From Brachionus rotundiformis (Eukaryota > Rotifera > Eurotatoria > Ploima > Brachionidae): a DNA stretch of 64,000 bases. Made by a program: the position numbers and the translations under genes. The stretch covers positions 2,807,542 to 2,871,541 of the forward strand of contig JAESIW010000200.1 of assembly GCA_016802295.1 (NCBI GenBank). Reading direction: 5' to 3'. Under the pieces are notes generated by a model. It was not told the origin of the DNA. It worked only from the letters and a program-made list of their open reading frames with translations, and made no database searches. This document shows positions 12,538-22,973 of the stretch, one piece after another. How positions within the stretch are numbered: position 1 is the first letter of the stretch; the number at the start of each line of letters is the position of its first letter.

Positions 12538-13770
12538 ATGAGAGAAGTTCCATTATCTCTTTGTGAATATGATTTTGTCATAAAAGCATTAGCAGAAAAC
12601 CTTGTAAGTCAAAATTTTGAAATTGAATGGAAAACTTTTCGAAAATATTTAAATTAATTTTTCACAGAGACTTGACAAAAGAAGTGTTTATGACATTAGG
12701 GATATGAAAATAAATTTTTTAAAAACAAGGGGAACATGTATTGTGTCAATTGGAAATACTCAGTAAAATAAGAAAATTGAAAAATTCCTAAAACTTTATT
12801 ATTAAATTTAATTATTTAACTCAAAACAGAGTCTCTGCTCAAGTTTCAGCTGATATAGCTAAGCCAAAAGACTCACGCCCAAATGAGGGAATATTGAAAA
12901 TAAATCTTGATTTATCACCGATGGGAGCACAACATTTTGAAGTTGGAAAGTAATACATTAAGAAAATCAAAAAAGCCTTTGTTTTATTTAATTATCAAGA
13001 CAATCAGAACAAGGTGTTGAACTCAACAGACTTTTGGAAAGAAATCTCAAGCAGTCTAGGTTTTTGGACATTGAGACTTTGTGTATTAGAGCTGGAGAAA
13101 AAGTTTGGCAAATAAGAGTCGATTTAAATGTGCTTAATCATGATGGAAATATTCTCGATTGCGCCAATTTAGCTGTTATATGTGCTATTTCTCATTTCAG
13201 ATTACCAGAAGTCTCAGTTACAGGCGATCAAATAAAAATTGTATTTTTCCTCTCTAAACAGTTCGAGATTTTTTGTTAAAAATTTTACAAAGTTTAGTCC
13301 CGAAGAACGAAATCCGATTCCTTTAATTGTCATTCACATGCCAATTACTCTATCATTTGCTTTTTTTGACCAAGGGTTAGATTAAACAAAATTGAATATG
13401 GAATTTACTAGATTTCTGGTTATATTTATTTAGGAAATACTTATTAGTGGATCCGACGGAATTAGAAGAGAAGTGCATGGATGGAAAATTGGTAATAGGC
13501 ATGAATCGTCATAGAGAAATTTGTACCATGCAACTCAGTGGAAATATGCTTTTGTTAAAAGATCAGGTTGGAGATAAATATTCAAAAAAAACTACTCAAA
13601 AAATTTCAATTTTATTTCTTTAGATAAAAAGATGTGTTGATATCACGGCAAACAAAGTTTTAAAAATAACCGAATTTATACAAGCAGAGATTAACAAAAG
13701 TATAAATGATTTCGAAAATAAACAAAGCATTCGAACCTCCAATTTGGAAGAAAAAATGTCAATGGTTTAA
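12538..13770 (+). CDS. EXOSC9: Exosome complex subunit EXOSC9 / RRP45
   Basis: Seven exons: 12538-12603, 12668-12762, 12830-12949, 13000-13240, 13293-13375, 13434-13566 and 13624-13770; 294 residues. The protein starts MREVPLSLCEYDF (human MKETPLSNCERRF) and contains the RNase PH fold motifs RLDKRSVYDIR, GEKVWQIRVDL, LNHDGNILDCAN, HFRLPEVSV, PEERNPIPL and GMNRHREICTMQ. EXOSC9 is one of the six RNase PH-like ring proteins of the RNA exosome; it is catalytically inactive in animals and helps form the central channel. The length is close to yeast Rrp45 (305). Human EXOSC9 has a longer C-terminal tail that is absent here: the frame stops soon after the RNase PH domain. Introns are 50-66 bp. Confidence 0.93.
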
Positions 13771-14536
13771 TTCTCTTGCACATTATTTATTTTAAAATAA
13801 ATGATTAATGATTCAAATAAATAATTAAAAAAAGTAAATTAGAAATTATTTTAGATGATTTCCGAAAAATAGAGCAAAATTAATTGATAAAAATTAATCT
13901 GATACTAAAAATATTTTTTTTGATAAAATATTTAAGATAATATTTTCTTGTAGAAATTCATCATTTTTTGATAAAAATATTGCTGACTATTTTGTTAAAA
14001 TTTCAGCTGGTAAATGTCACAATTTTAATTATTTTTTTCATTTATTATTTTATTTGTTTAAATACCTGCTTATAGTTAGTTTCTAACTCGACACATCTCT
14101 TTATTAAAAGTAATAGTTTTAAGAATATTAATCTATTTATCTGAATTTATTTAGTCATTAACATTTTTGATTAAATCATGTTAAATTCTTAAGGAACTGA
14201 ATTTTCCTAACTATTAATTTTGAAACAAATTGGTAAATGGCTTATAATTTGAGAAATTAAATCGATAAAATTCAACATAGAACAAAAAATCAAAATGACT
14301 TGGTACAGACCATTCAGAAGCTGAATAATAGAGTATTAATTTGACTATTTAATAACATGATTTTCAGATTTTTATGGCTAGTTTAACTTATTATTTTTAA
14401 TAGATTTAAAATTAAAATTTTAGTAATTGATCAACACCAAATTTTTGTTCTTCTTAGAAATTAATTTTTTAGCTACTTAAAGGCTATTTTTAGGTTTAAA
14501 TAGAATGCGATTTTTAAAAAACTTTACTTCAAAAAG
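13771..14536. other. AT-rich spacer
   Basis: No protein-like frame or structured element was found between the end of EXOSC9 and the GC-rich insertion that follows. Confidence 0.5.
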
Positions 14537-15012
14537 CAGTCACCATAACTCTGCCGATCCGCAGGTACCAAACCCTGATGAAAAAAGAGAAGGGTAGTGG
14601 CAGCCACATGCATCGTATGTGCATGTTGTCTTTCACATAGTCTGCTGAAGAGCTTTATGGCGGGTACATAGGCCTACGGGTCTTTGTCCAAGTCTTGTCG
14701 TATGAGGGCGCTGCTGGCTTCGACCATCTCCCAGTATAGAGTCCGAATGGAGCGAGAATCTGATGTACAGCTGACCCTAGACGTAGCTTTGGAAACCTTA
14801 ATTTTAGACTTTATCTCGAGTGAGAGAGAAGTCGCTTTGTTTGTGGTTCCAGGCTAGTCCAAATAATGGCCGGGTTCGCAATCAATTTTAAGTGCTCGGA
14901 TGGGTGGCGCTGTTTACGATGAACGTCCCACCGGCTTCTTAGGGAAAGGCGCCGTCATAACTCTGCCAAAGACGGTCCCAAGCCCGGTTGCGAAAATAGG
15001 AGGGTGACATGA
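14537..15012. mobile_element. GC-rich insertion, probable retroelement fragment
   Basis: About 475 bp with near-balanced base composition stand out sharply from flanks that are mostly A/T. No long open frame crosses it. The 12-mer CATAACTCTGCC occurs near each end (14544-14555 and 14956-14967), 412 bp apart. The second copy is the loop of a small hairpin, CCGTC/GACGG (14952-14972). After it comes GGTCCCAAGCCCGG, then GGAGGGTGACATG, which reminds me of sequence seen in several animal non-LTR retrotransposons; this is memory, not a search. The right boundary runs into A-rich sequence. I see no clear target-site duplication. A structured non-coding RNA or degenerate retrotransposon untranslated region are the alternatives. 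Confidence 0.45.
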
Positions 15013-15598
15013 AAAATTAATTTTATCTAAATTTATAACTTATATTCAAAAACACATTTAAATCTTTATTCTATCAGTTGAATTGTATGATAATATTATT
15101 TTTTGAAATTAAAGCTTTAACTCTTTTCCTAAAATGAATTCTTGGCAAAATTGGACGATTTAATTTTGTTTTTTTTAAACACCTTTTCATTTCTTATATC
15201 AGCCTTCACTGATTTAATTTTTTTATTTATAATGAAATCTTCCCATTCCTATATTAATAAAAAACTCGTATTCGCACATTTTTAAAATATTTTACAGACT
15301 TAAACTATTTCTAATCTCATATATAAAACTTTTAATTTGGCGAGGATTTTTTCTCCGGTACAACTAACTTTTACTATAGTAAAATTAATTATAGTAAAAT
15401 ATTTTATTAAATGAATATTTAAACAAAATATGAATTTTAAATTTTGAAAAAAAAATGAAAAAGGAAAGATCTTTGATTACATTTACAAACAATATTCGAA
15501 CTGAATTAATTCTAATCATAATCTAAAAATTTAAAACCTTTCGTTTACAAGACAAAACATAAAACATGTTGAATCTAAATGCCGACTTTATTTACAAT
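15013..15598. other. AT-rich spacer and ISWI 3' region
   Basis: AT-rich sequence between the GC-rich insertion and the ISWI stop codon. It should include the ISWI 3' untranslated region. Nothing else is supported. Confidence 0.5.
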
Positions 15599-18500
15599 TT
15601 ATTTTTTAGCCTTTTTGGTTTTCGAAGCGGAGCTGGTCGTCGAGGATGAGCTTGTGTCCATTTTGGTAATGGCCTCTGATTTGCGCTTTGAGTTCGACTT
15701 GGGAGTTTCGACAGTCTCGTTTTTAACACTAGTCGAAGAACGCGAAGTAGACGCCCTACTAGATGACTTACCATTTTGGTGACTGCTATTCAAGTCACAA
15801 TTTCCCAGTGCAGTTTTGGTCTTGTTAGCTGAGGCATTCTTTTTCTTTTCTGCCTTTTCTTTTTCTTCAAGTTCGGCATTTTCTTTTTCAATCAAAGTAA
15901 TAAGTGTATTACATCTACGCTGTAGTTCTACCGAAGTTCGTGACTTGATAAACCAATCGAATCTAAACTGTGGCGCTTGTCTTACCGCGTACCTCAACTC
16001 ATCGTAAACATTTTCCTTATCAAATCCAAGTTTATGCAAAAAACAAATCAAAAATCTGTCCTCTTCTTCTGTATAATTCTTTCCCTTGTTTGATCCATAT
16101 TGAATTTTTAGCTGGTAGAAGGGAGATTTGTATCTGGCCATCTTGGCATCCAGAGCCTTCTTGATGCTAATTCTTCTCTGAATTTTCAATTCACCTTTCT
16201 CTATTTGTGCAATAATTTTCTCGCAGTCTTGAAGTTCATTGCACCTGTCCCAAAACACCTTGGCATACTCTTTGACTTCTTTAGCACTTTTGCCATCCAC
16301 TTCTTTGGCAATGCTGTCCAAATCGTCTCGGCCAAATTTTTCATTCGCTTTAACAAATTGGATAAAATCTCTTTTTGACCAATTAGCAAAGCCTTGAGTT
16401 AATAATTTTTCTCTATCGGCCATTTCATCTTCAGACAATGGCTCGGCTTCGTCTATTTTTTTTTGCTCTTCAAGTTGTTGCTTTTCGGCTTCGTCTGGTG
16501 ACAGGTCAAGATCTTTGGCAGCTTTGTAGTTAATGGACTTGCGGAATGCATATATTTCTCTGTCTAGATATTCAAACAATTTTGGTGGATAAAATTGAAA
16601 GTCTTGAACATAAGGTTGTTTGGGTGGTCGTGGTGCTTTATGGGCTTTTGGTTCACCTTGTCTAAGAGCGTCTCTAAAATAAGAGTCAACCGCATAATTG
16701 GCTTTTCTTTCTCGCTTTGGCGGCTCGATCCATTTGATACCCAGAGCAGATGCTTGTTTTTTTTTCCAATCTTCTCCTTCCCAATTGTACACATTAAATT
16801 CCTTATCCTTGCTTTCGGCCGCCTCTTCTTCATTGTCAATTGTAAACTTCCTCAATTGACTTTCACCAAGTTGTTCGAGTTTTTTCTTCATTTCCTCGGT
16901 TCTCTTCTCACCCTCAGCCAAAATGTCATCAATTTCCTTATCTGTTATATCTGAGTCTTTGGACGAAAAAACATAATTGGCTCCATGTCGGATTATGTTC
17001 AACATCTGGTCCTTGTCCAACTTGTTACCCGAGTCTGTGAGTCTTCCCTGCTGAATAACCACATGATCAAGTCTTAATTTTGTCTCAGCACGATAGATTA
17101 TTCTCTCTTCAACAGTATTATCTGTAATTAGTCTAAAAACCCTAACTGTTTTGGTCTGACCAATACGATGTGCTCTGTCCATCGCTTGAAGGTCTGACTG
17201 CGGATTCCAATCCGAATCGTATATTATAACAGTGTCTGCAGTCATTAAATTGATGCCCAAACCACCAGCTCTGGTGCTCAACATGTAAATAAACTTGGTC
17301 GAGCCAGGCGCGTTATATGCAGCTATGGACTCAGTTCGGATCTCATGGTCAGTGTTGCCGTCCAGTCTACAATACTCAAAGCCTTTCCACAAACAATAAT
17401 CTTCTAGAATGTCCAAAACTTTGGTCATTTGTGTAAATATCAGCACTCTGTGTCCTTGTTGTTTCAATCTTGTCAGAAGTTTATCCAAAAGAACCATTTT
17501 TCCGCATGAATCAACCAAATGCTGATCAGTGGTGTACGGCGGACCGGGCTCAACACCATCAAACAAATATGGATGGTTGCACACTTTTCTCAATTGCATA
17601 ATAATATTCAACAAGCGTACTTTATCTGTTTTGCCAGGACCAGCATTAAGAAGATCAAAGTCTTTAAGCAGCATTTTTGTATACAATTGTCTCTGAATAG
17701 CTGACAAGCCAACATAAAGTTTTGTCTCTATTTTAGGTGGAAGACGTTTTTCTACATCCGATTTTAAACGCCTTAACAAAAATGGTTTCAATACTTGGTG
17801 CAATTTTGTGATTAAAGTTTCATCTTTGTCCAAGCATTTGTCCATGTCGAAAATTTCAGTAAACTCGTCATCGGATGAAAATATGCTTGGTACCAAAAAG
17901 TTGAGCAGTGCCCACAATTCATGCAAATTGTTTTGTAAGGGTGTACCAGTGATCAAAAGACGATTTTCGGAGGGCAACTGACGGACAGTAATTGCCAATT
18001 TAGATTCATCATTTTTTATTCTATGCGCCTCGTCGATAATCAAATACTTCCAATTGATTTTTTTCAAAGCAGCCTTTTCAATAATAACCATTTCATAAGT
18101 CGTAATGAGCACTTCCCATTTGTCTGGATAGATCAGCGTTTCTTTAATAAATCCACTACGTTCTTCAGCATTACCTTTGAGACAAGCCACAGTCAAACTT
18201 GGACACCATTTGTTGAACTCGTTCACCCAATTTTGAAGAGTAGACTTTGGCGTAATGACTATGTGGGGACGTGGTTTGTCCTGAAAGTGTTTCATGTAGC
18301 CGACTAGCGAAATTGTTTGCAAGGTCTTTCCGAGACCCATTTCGTCTGCAAGGATCCCATTTAAGCCGCTCATGTACAGCGATATCATCCAATTGAGACC
18401 TCTTACTTGGTAGTCTCTCATTTCTCCGTTTTTGATGTACCAAGGGGAAGAGCTGAAATGTGTGATCACTTCTTGGTCATCTTCGAATTCTCTTGCTTCA

Positions 18501-18652
18501 GCCATTAGCTCTTCATCTTCATCTTCTTGAGTCATACGATGACGGTTATTCTCTGCGGAAGTGTTCAGATCGTCCGATTTTTTTAACCCTTTTTTCATTT
18601 GGGGCTCGCTCATTGACTTTAATTTTTCTATTTTTTGGAGTATTTTTTCCAT
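15599..18652 (-). CDS. ISWI: ISWI chromatin-remodelling ATPase (SMARCA1/5 orthologue)
   Basis: One uninterrupted frame of 1017 residues from ATG at 18652. The N-terminus has the AutoN-type basic patch (RHRMTQEDEDEEL, about residues 37-49), which in ISWI mimics the H4 tail and restrains the ATPase. Snf2 helicase motifs follow: DEMGLGKT (about 103-110), IIDEAHRIKN (DEAH about 207-210), GTPLQNN, STRAGGLGINL and QAMDRAHRIGQ. The C-terminal half carries HAND-SANT-SLIDE signatures (NWSKRDFIQF, GKNYTEEEDRFL, RTSVELQRRC) and a Lys/Ser-rich tail. ISWI slides and spaces nucleosomes using ATP. The N-terminus before AutoN is much shorter than in Drosophila and lacks the usual FDFLLKQTEIF-type segment. 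The frame stays open upstream to a possible splice acceptor near 18679, so an extra 5' exon is possible. Absence of introns in so long a gene is notable. Confidence 0.96.
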   Translation of the reverse strand: MEKILQKIEKLKSMSEPQMKKGLKKSDDLNTSAENNRHRMTQEDEDEELMAEAREFEDDQEVITHFSSSPWYIKNGEMRDYQVRGLNWMISLYMSGLNGILADEMGLGKTLQTISLVGYMKHFQDKPRPHIVITPKSTLQNWVNEFNKWCPSLTVACLKGNAEERSGFIKETLIYPDKWEVLITTYEMVIIEKAALKKINWKYLIIDEAHRIKNDESKLAITVRQLPSENRLLITGTPLQNNLHELWALLNFLVPSIFSSDDEFTEIFDMDKCLDKDETLITKLHQVLKPFLLRRLKSDVEKRLPPKIETKLYVGLSAIQRQLYTKMLLKDFDLLNAGPGKTDKVRLLNIIMQLRKVCNHPYLFDGVEPGPPYTTDQHLVDSCGKMVLLDKLLTRLKQQGHRVLIFTQMTKVLDILEDYCLWKGFEYCRLDGNTDHEIRTESIAAYNAPGSTKFIYMLSTRAGGLGINLMTADTVIIYDSDWNPQSDLQAMDRAHRIGQTKTVRVFRLITDNTVEERIIYRAETKLRLDHVVIQQGRLTDSGNKLDKDQMLNIIRHGANYVFSSKDSDITDKEIDDILAEGEKRTEEMKKKLEQLGESQLRKFTIDNEEEAAESKDKEFNVYNWEGEDWKKKQASALGIKWIEPPKRERKANYAVDSYFRDALRQGEPKAHKAPRPPKQPYVQDFQFYPPKLFEYLDREIYAFRKSINYKAAKDLDLSPDEAEKQQLEEQKKIDEAEPLSEDEMADREKLLTQGFANWSKRDFIQFVKANEKFGRDDLDSIAKEVDGKSAKEVKEYAKVFWDRCNELQDCEKIIAQIEKGELKIQRRISIKKALDAKMARYKSPFYQLKIQYGSNKGKNYTEEEDRFLICFLHKLGFDKENVYDELRYAVRQAPQFRFDWFIKSRTSVELQRRCNTLITLIEKENAELEEKEKAEKKKNASANKTKTALGNCDLNSSHQNGKSSSRASTSRSSTSVKNETVETPKSNSKRKSEAITKMDTSSSSTTSSASKTKKAKK

Positions 18653-18700
18653 CTTTACCAATTTAGCTCGCTATTAATTTAATCAATTTAAAATACTTTT

Positions 18701-18710
18701 ATTTATATAA
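18701..18710 (-). promoter_or_regulatory. Possible TATA box of ISWI
   Basis: On the minus strand the sequence TTATATAAAT lies about 50 bp upstream of the ISWI ATG. The position fits a TATA element with a short leader, but AT-rich background makes chance matches common. Confidence 0.25.
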
Positions 18711-20760
18711 AGTGCTGAAATTTTAAATTTTCTGATTAAATGTTTTTCAAGCGACTGTATGTGACTCTGTGTGTAAATTAAGTGAAAGAATTGCAGAAAA
18801 ATACTTCATTTATAATATTATAAAAATATGAAACTAAGATTTATTTTATATTCAATTGCATAATTTTTTTTGCTTATAATTTATTTTGTCTGTATATTAT
18901 CAACCATGTTTTGATTTTTTTATTTAAAACGAATATTACAATTTAAATATGACTAAGCCAATTCAATAACCTCTTGGGAAATTTCATATTAATGATATTA
19001 AGAATACTCTTTATTTAGAATATTGTCTAGAAAACTAGTTACGTAAAAAATATTATTTTTAGTTGTAAAAAATTTTTATCATTTAATAATTGTGATTCTT
19101 TAATGGCATCAAAAAATTTCTCTTACATGTTCCCGTGAGAATTTTTTTTTGGCTATAGGGCAAAATATTTGAGATTATTAGATTACATTCATTCAGTCTT
19201 AAGTCCACATTTTAAGTCTGTTTTAATAATAAAATATCATATATAATGAAATATTTAATTTAGTATTCAAGTATTGTAAGAAAAATCAAATTATTAAAAA
19301 TTTTTAGTTAAATTCTGCTTTTACATAGTTTTCTAAATAAAAAATAAAATATTTTCCATCACAATCCATCTTAAAATTTAAATTTTAAATTATAATTTAG
19401 ATTAGAAGCTTAAAATAAAAAATTTATGCATTAAAATAGTTCTGATTGAGCATTTTGTTTAATATAACTTTTACTAAGAGACAATTTGAAAAATTCTTAA
19501 TAATCATTTGATCAAAGAATTTTGACTTCGAAGATCATTAGTTTTTATCTTTAAAAATAAATCTCAAGTATAACTTTGATTGTTTATTTACCCTATTAAC
19601 TTAAAATCTTTTTTAAATATATATTTATAAACATCATCGAAGCTAGTTTATTATCTTGAACTCATTGTTTTTATTACAATTAGAACTAATTTTGATTTGA
19701 TTGATTTTACTTAACCATTGTCAACGATAAGCTGATCAAATAATAGAAAAATTTTAGCTAAATATTTCAAATAAGTTAATTGTATTTATAAACTATTTTT
19801 TATTGATTTAAATTTTTTAATAAACTTAAAATGTGTTTTCAAGTCCAAATTTAATTAAAATATCAACTTTTATTTAAATTAATAAATACCAATAGTTAAA
19901 GTTAGACCAAAATGTAATTAGGAACCAAATTTCAATATTCTGAAAAATTTGATTCAAAATTAACATAGTAAAAAAATATTGTAATTAGTATTCATGACGA
20001 CCGACATAGTCAGTATTTTCAAATTTCGTTAAATCGAATTTGAAAACATTCAAAATTCGAATTAATAATCTAAATAAAAAATAACCTTTTTTCTTAATTC
20101 TTTCAGTCTATCAAAAATTATCGATTTTTAAAGGTTTTAGCTCGCACTTGTAGTTCTGCGGTTCTTGAACTAATTTAAACAAATCAGGGACTTAAATCCT
20201 TTCAAGTTAATAAAAAAAACTAGTATACTGTCCAGCATGCAAATTGCAACCACTTGTAATCACCTATTTTCAATTCATTTGGACATTTCAAAAGGTCTAC
20301 ATTAAGCCTTACTAATTATGGACAAAGAATCCGCAATTTACTCTCTTTTTCGCAATAAAAAAGCTGTATAGGCAAAATTTTTAGGTCATTGGACTTTCAT
20401 TTGGCTCACTATATATAAAAATTGTCTAGACTTGATTATTATATTTGCAATATTTTTTTATAAAAATATTTTTTTTAGATTAGTGTGCATATTTGGTTGA
20501 TTTTGATATCGAAATAACTCTCTTAAATTGCTTTCAAGATTGGACAATTAAAAATTTGTAACATAAATTTACAAATTACATTAGTTTCAACTAAATAATT
20601 TTGGCTGTTCGATATTTTTCGTGTCGGCAAATTATTGTATACTTTTTTTGCATATTGATCCGAAACGAGTTAATTTAAGAGAACGCATTTCGATAAGATC
20701 GAGTTTTAGTTTATAAATTTTTAAATTTTGTTTTTAAAAATCGAATCAAGTTTGCCAAAA
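18711..20760. other. 2 kb AT-rich intergenic region
   Basis: Between divergent genes. No protein-like frame or repeat was recognised. Both promoters should lie within it. Confidence 0.5.
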
Positions 20761-21775
20761 ATGAATGGCTACATAGGGAGCAATGGTTATGCTCAATATA
20801 GTAATTTTGCTGGTTATAAATACACCGGATACAGCGGTAAGCATAAAAAAATTTAAGGTTCAATTTATTCATAATTTTAAAGATAAAATTTTATCTAAAT
20901 TTATTTAAATTAAAAATTTATTTTTACTGTTTAAGTTAGCGGACTTGATGTTTTTATTTGGTAAGAATATAAATTAGTAATAAAAAAATTAGAATGTTTC
21001 TTTAAAGGGTCCTTTTAACAGCCGGATCAATAGGCTTTCCAGTGCTAGTTTTTACCATCTGCTGCATTAGACAAAGGTAAGCCCTTTTGATATTTTTTAA
21101 TAAACAATCTTTGCATTTTTGATGAATAAGTATTAATCTTGCAATGAAAAATTAATTATAAATTTAATTAATTTATTACAGTATTTTATAAATAAAAAAA
21201 TTAATAATTTAAATACAAAAATCTATTTTTAAAGAATAAAAAAGCGGTCAAAATCTCTTATCAATAGTGAGTCTATGCCAGCAATTGAAAAAATAAATAA
21301 TCAATCAAAATTAGACAGACTTGAGACGACAAATGAGAGATATAATCATGTTAGATTTAATGAAGATTCGATTAGATCAAAAAAAGGTTCCAAATCAGAT
21401 GACCAAAAAATAAATACATTGATCAGTGAACCAACAAATTTTAAAGATTTTAGAAATTTCAAACAAGTTAGTGAAAATTTGGTTACTGGAAAAGCAGGTC
21501 GAACAAATGAAGTAGTGGCAAATAATTACGTCAATCCTGGCAATCAATCCACACTTCCGTCAATTTTACCATCTATTCCAGTCTATACTGTAGCAGGGTC
21601 ATACCGTGATGGTTCAAATAGTTCGGGTATTGATAACTCGAGTTTTAGAAGGGAGGAATCTCACGAAAACCTTTATTCTCAAATTCAAAACAGACAAAAT
21701 AATGCTCGAAATGAATATGAAGATGATAATCAACCTGTTTACATGAACACAAATTTTAGCTCACAAATGATTTAA
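20761..21775 (+). CDS. Single-pass membrane protein of unknown family
   Basis: Four exons, 20761-20836, 20936-20960, 21008-21076 and 21235-21775, with phases that fit; 236 residues. The short N-terminal segment (about residues 1-30) is Gly/Tyr/Asn-rich (MNGYIGSNGYAQYSNF). It is followed by one hydrophobic helix, VFIWVLLTAGSIGFPVLVF with TICC after it, then a basic stop-transfer stretch RQRIKKRSK and about 170 polar residues. The tail has several tyrosines in acidic or polar settings (EDDNQPVYMN, ESHENLYSQI), which could be phosphorylation or adaptor sites. There is no cleavable signal peptide, so a type III (N-out) topology is inferred. No family is recognised. The tiny 25 bp second exon rests on phase agreement and continuity of the hydrophobic helix. 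Confidence 0.65.
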
Positions 21776-22973
21776 TGAGTATCAATTATTTAATTAAAGA
21801 GCTTCATTCATTCCTTTTGTAAAAAAATTATTTTTTTTGAGCTTTAATTTTTTGTAAATTAAGCAAAAGCTATTTTTAGTTTAGTTTTTCTTGTCTTATC
21901 TGGGTATTATAACAATTTACACAGGCTAAAATAAATTCTGAATATTGTTTTATACAAGTATGGTTTCTCATGGGAATTTTTAAAAATAAAATTTTGAATA
22001 ATTTGTATGTCGTTTTTAAAAGTTTCAACATTATCTGTTTTAATAAATTTTTTTTAATTTTCAAAACCGTAAATAAATTTTTAATTGGAAAAAATTTAAT
22101 TGAAATATTTCCTTTTTGTTTAGATTTAAATTAAAAAGGATTCTAAGCACGAAGTTTATTAAAAAATTTTTACATTCGAAAAAAATTTTATTTCTTATTT
22201 AATTTCAAAATATTAATTAAAATGACTATATTTATTTATTGATTAAGAAGAATTATAGATAAATTGTTCGTCTTATATAATTATCATTATCTTGCAGAAA
22301 ATAACAATTAAAAATTAATAAATTTAAAATTCTTTTATTTTAATTAAATTTGTACGAATACCTTACTAAAAAATCATACTAACAAAAAAAAACTAAACCC
22401 ATAATTTCTTTATTCGATGACATTAATATCAACTTCTAGTTTGAAATTTTAGATTTAAGTTTTTTTGTGTTTTTAGTAAGGTAGAAATAGAAACGAAGAG
22501 AAATGTTTTCAAAAAATAAAAAAATAATCTTCGAAAAATGTAAAAATAAATTTTCATATTCAATAAAAGTGTGTAAAAGAAAAATAGTATAGTGAAGAAG
22601 TTATCAATTGATTTTTCATTTAAAAAATTTATCGAATTCGAAAAATAGATAAAATAATAAAGTAATAGATTAACTCACAGAATTATGTGATGCCTAAACA
22701 TTTAGTTCTCTAAATGAACAAAAAATAAAAGTAACGAGAATAACATTTATTTTAAAGATTTTTACTCGATTCGGCTTGTTTGAATTAAAAATCTTGGCTT
22801 TGACTGTACAAGATTTATAAACTTGTTTTTCCAATTTAAAAATACTATGATAACAATTGATTAATTGAAAAATGTTAGCTTGGGACAATATTCAAATTAT
22901 AAACCAAAGAACAAATATTAAATAATCGAATATATTAATTGATTAAGGCTGTGATACAAAAAATTGTTTAAAA
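21776..22973. other. Convergent intergenic spacer
   Basis: AT-rich DNA between the convergent 3' ends of the membrane-protein gene and the YTHDF gene. It contains their 3' untranslated regions; nothing else is seen. Confidence 0.5.

Noticed and set aside
14537..14620. Hammerhead ribozyme (CTGATGA present at about 14573)
   Set aside because: The required GAAA after stem II and the closing stems could not be found.
14860..14900. Pol III B-box (GGGTTCGCAATC) suggesting a tRNA-derived SINE
   Set aside because: No A-box at the right spacing and no tRNA-like head.
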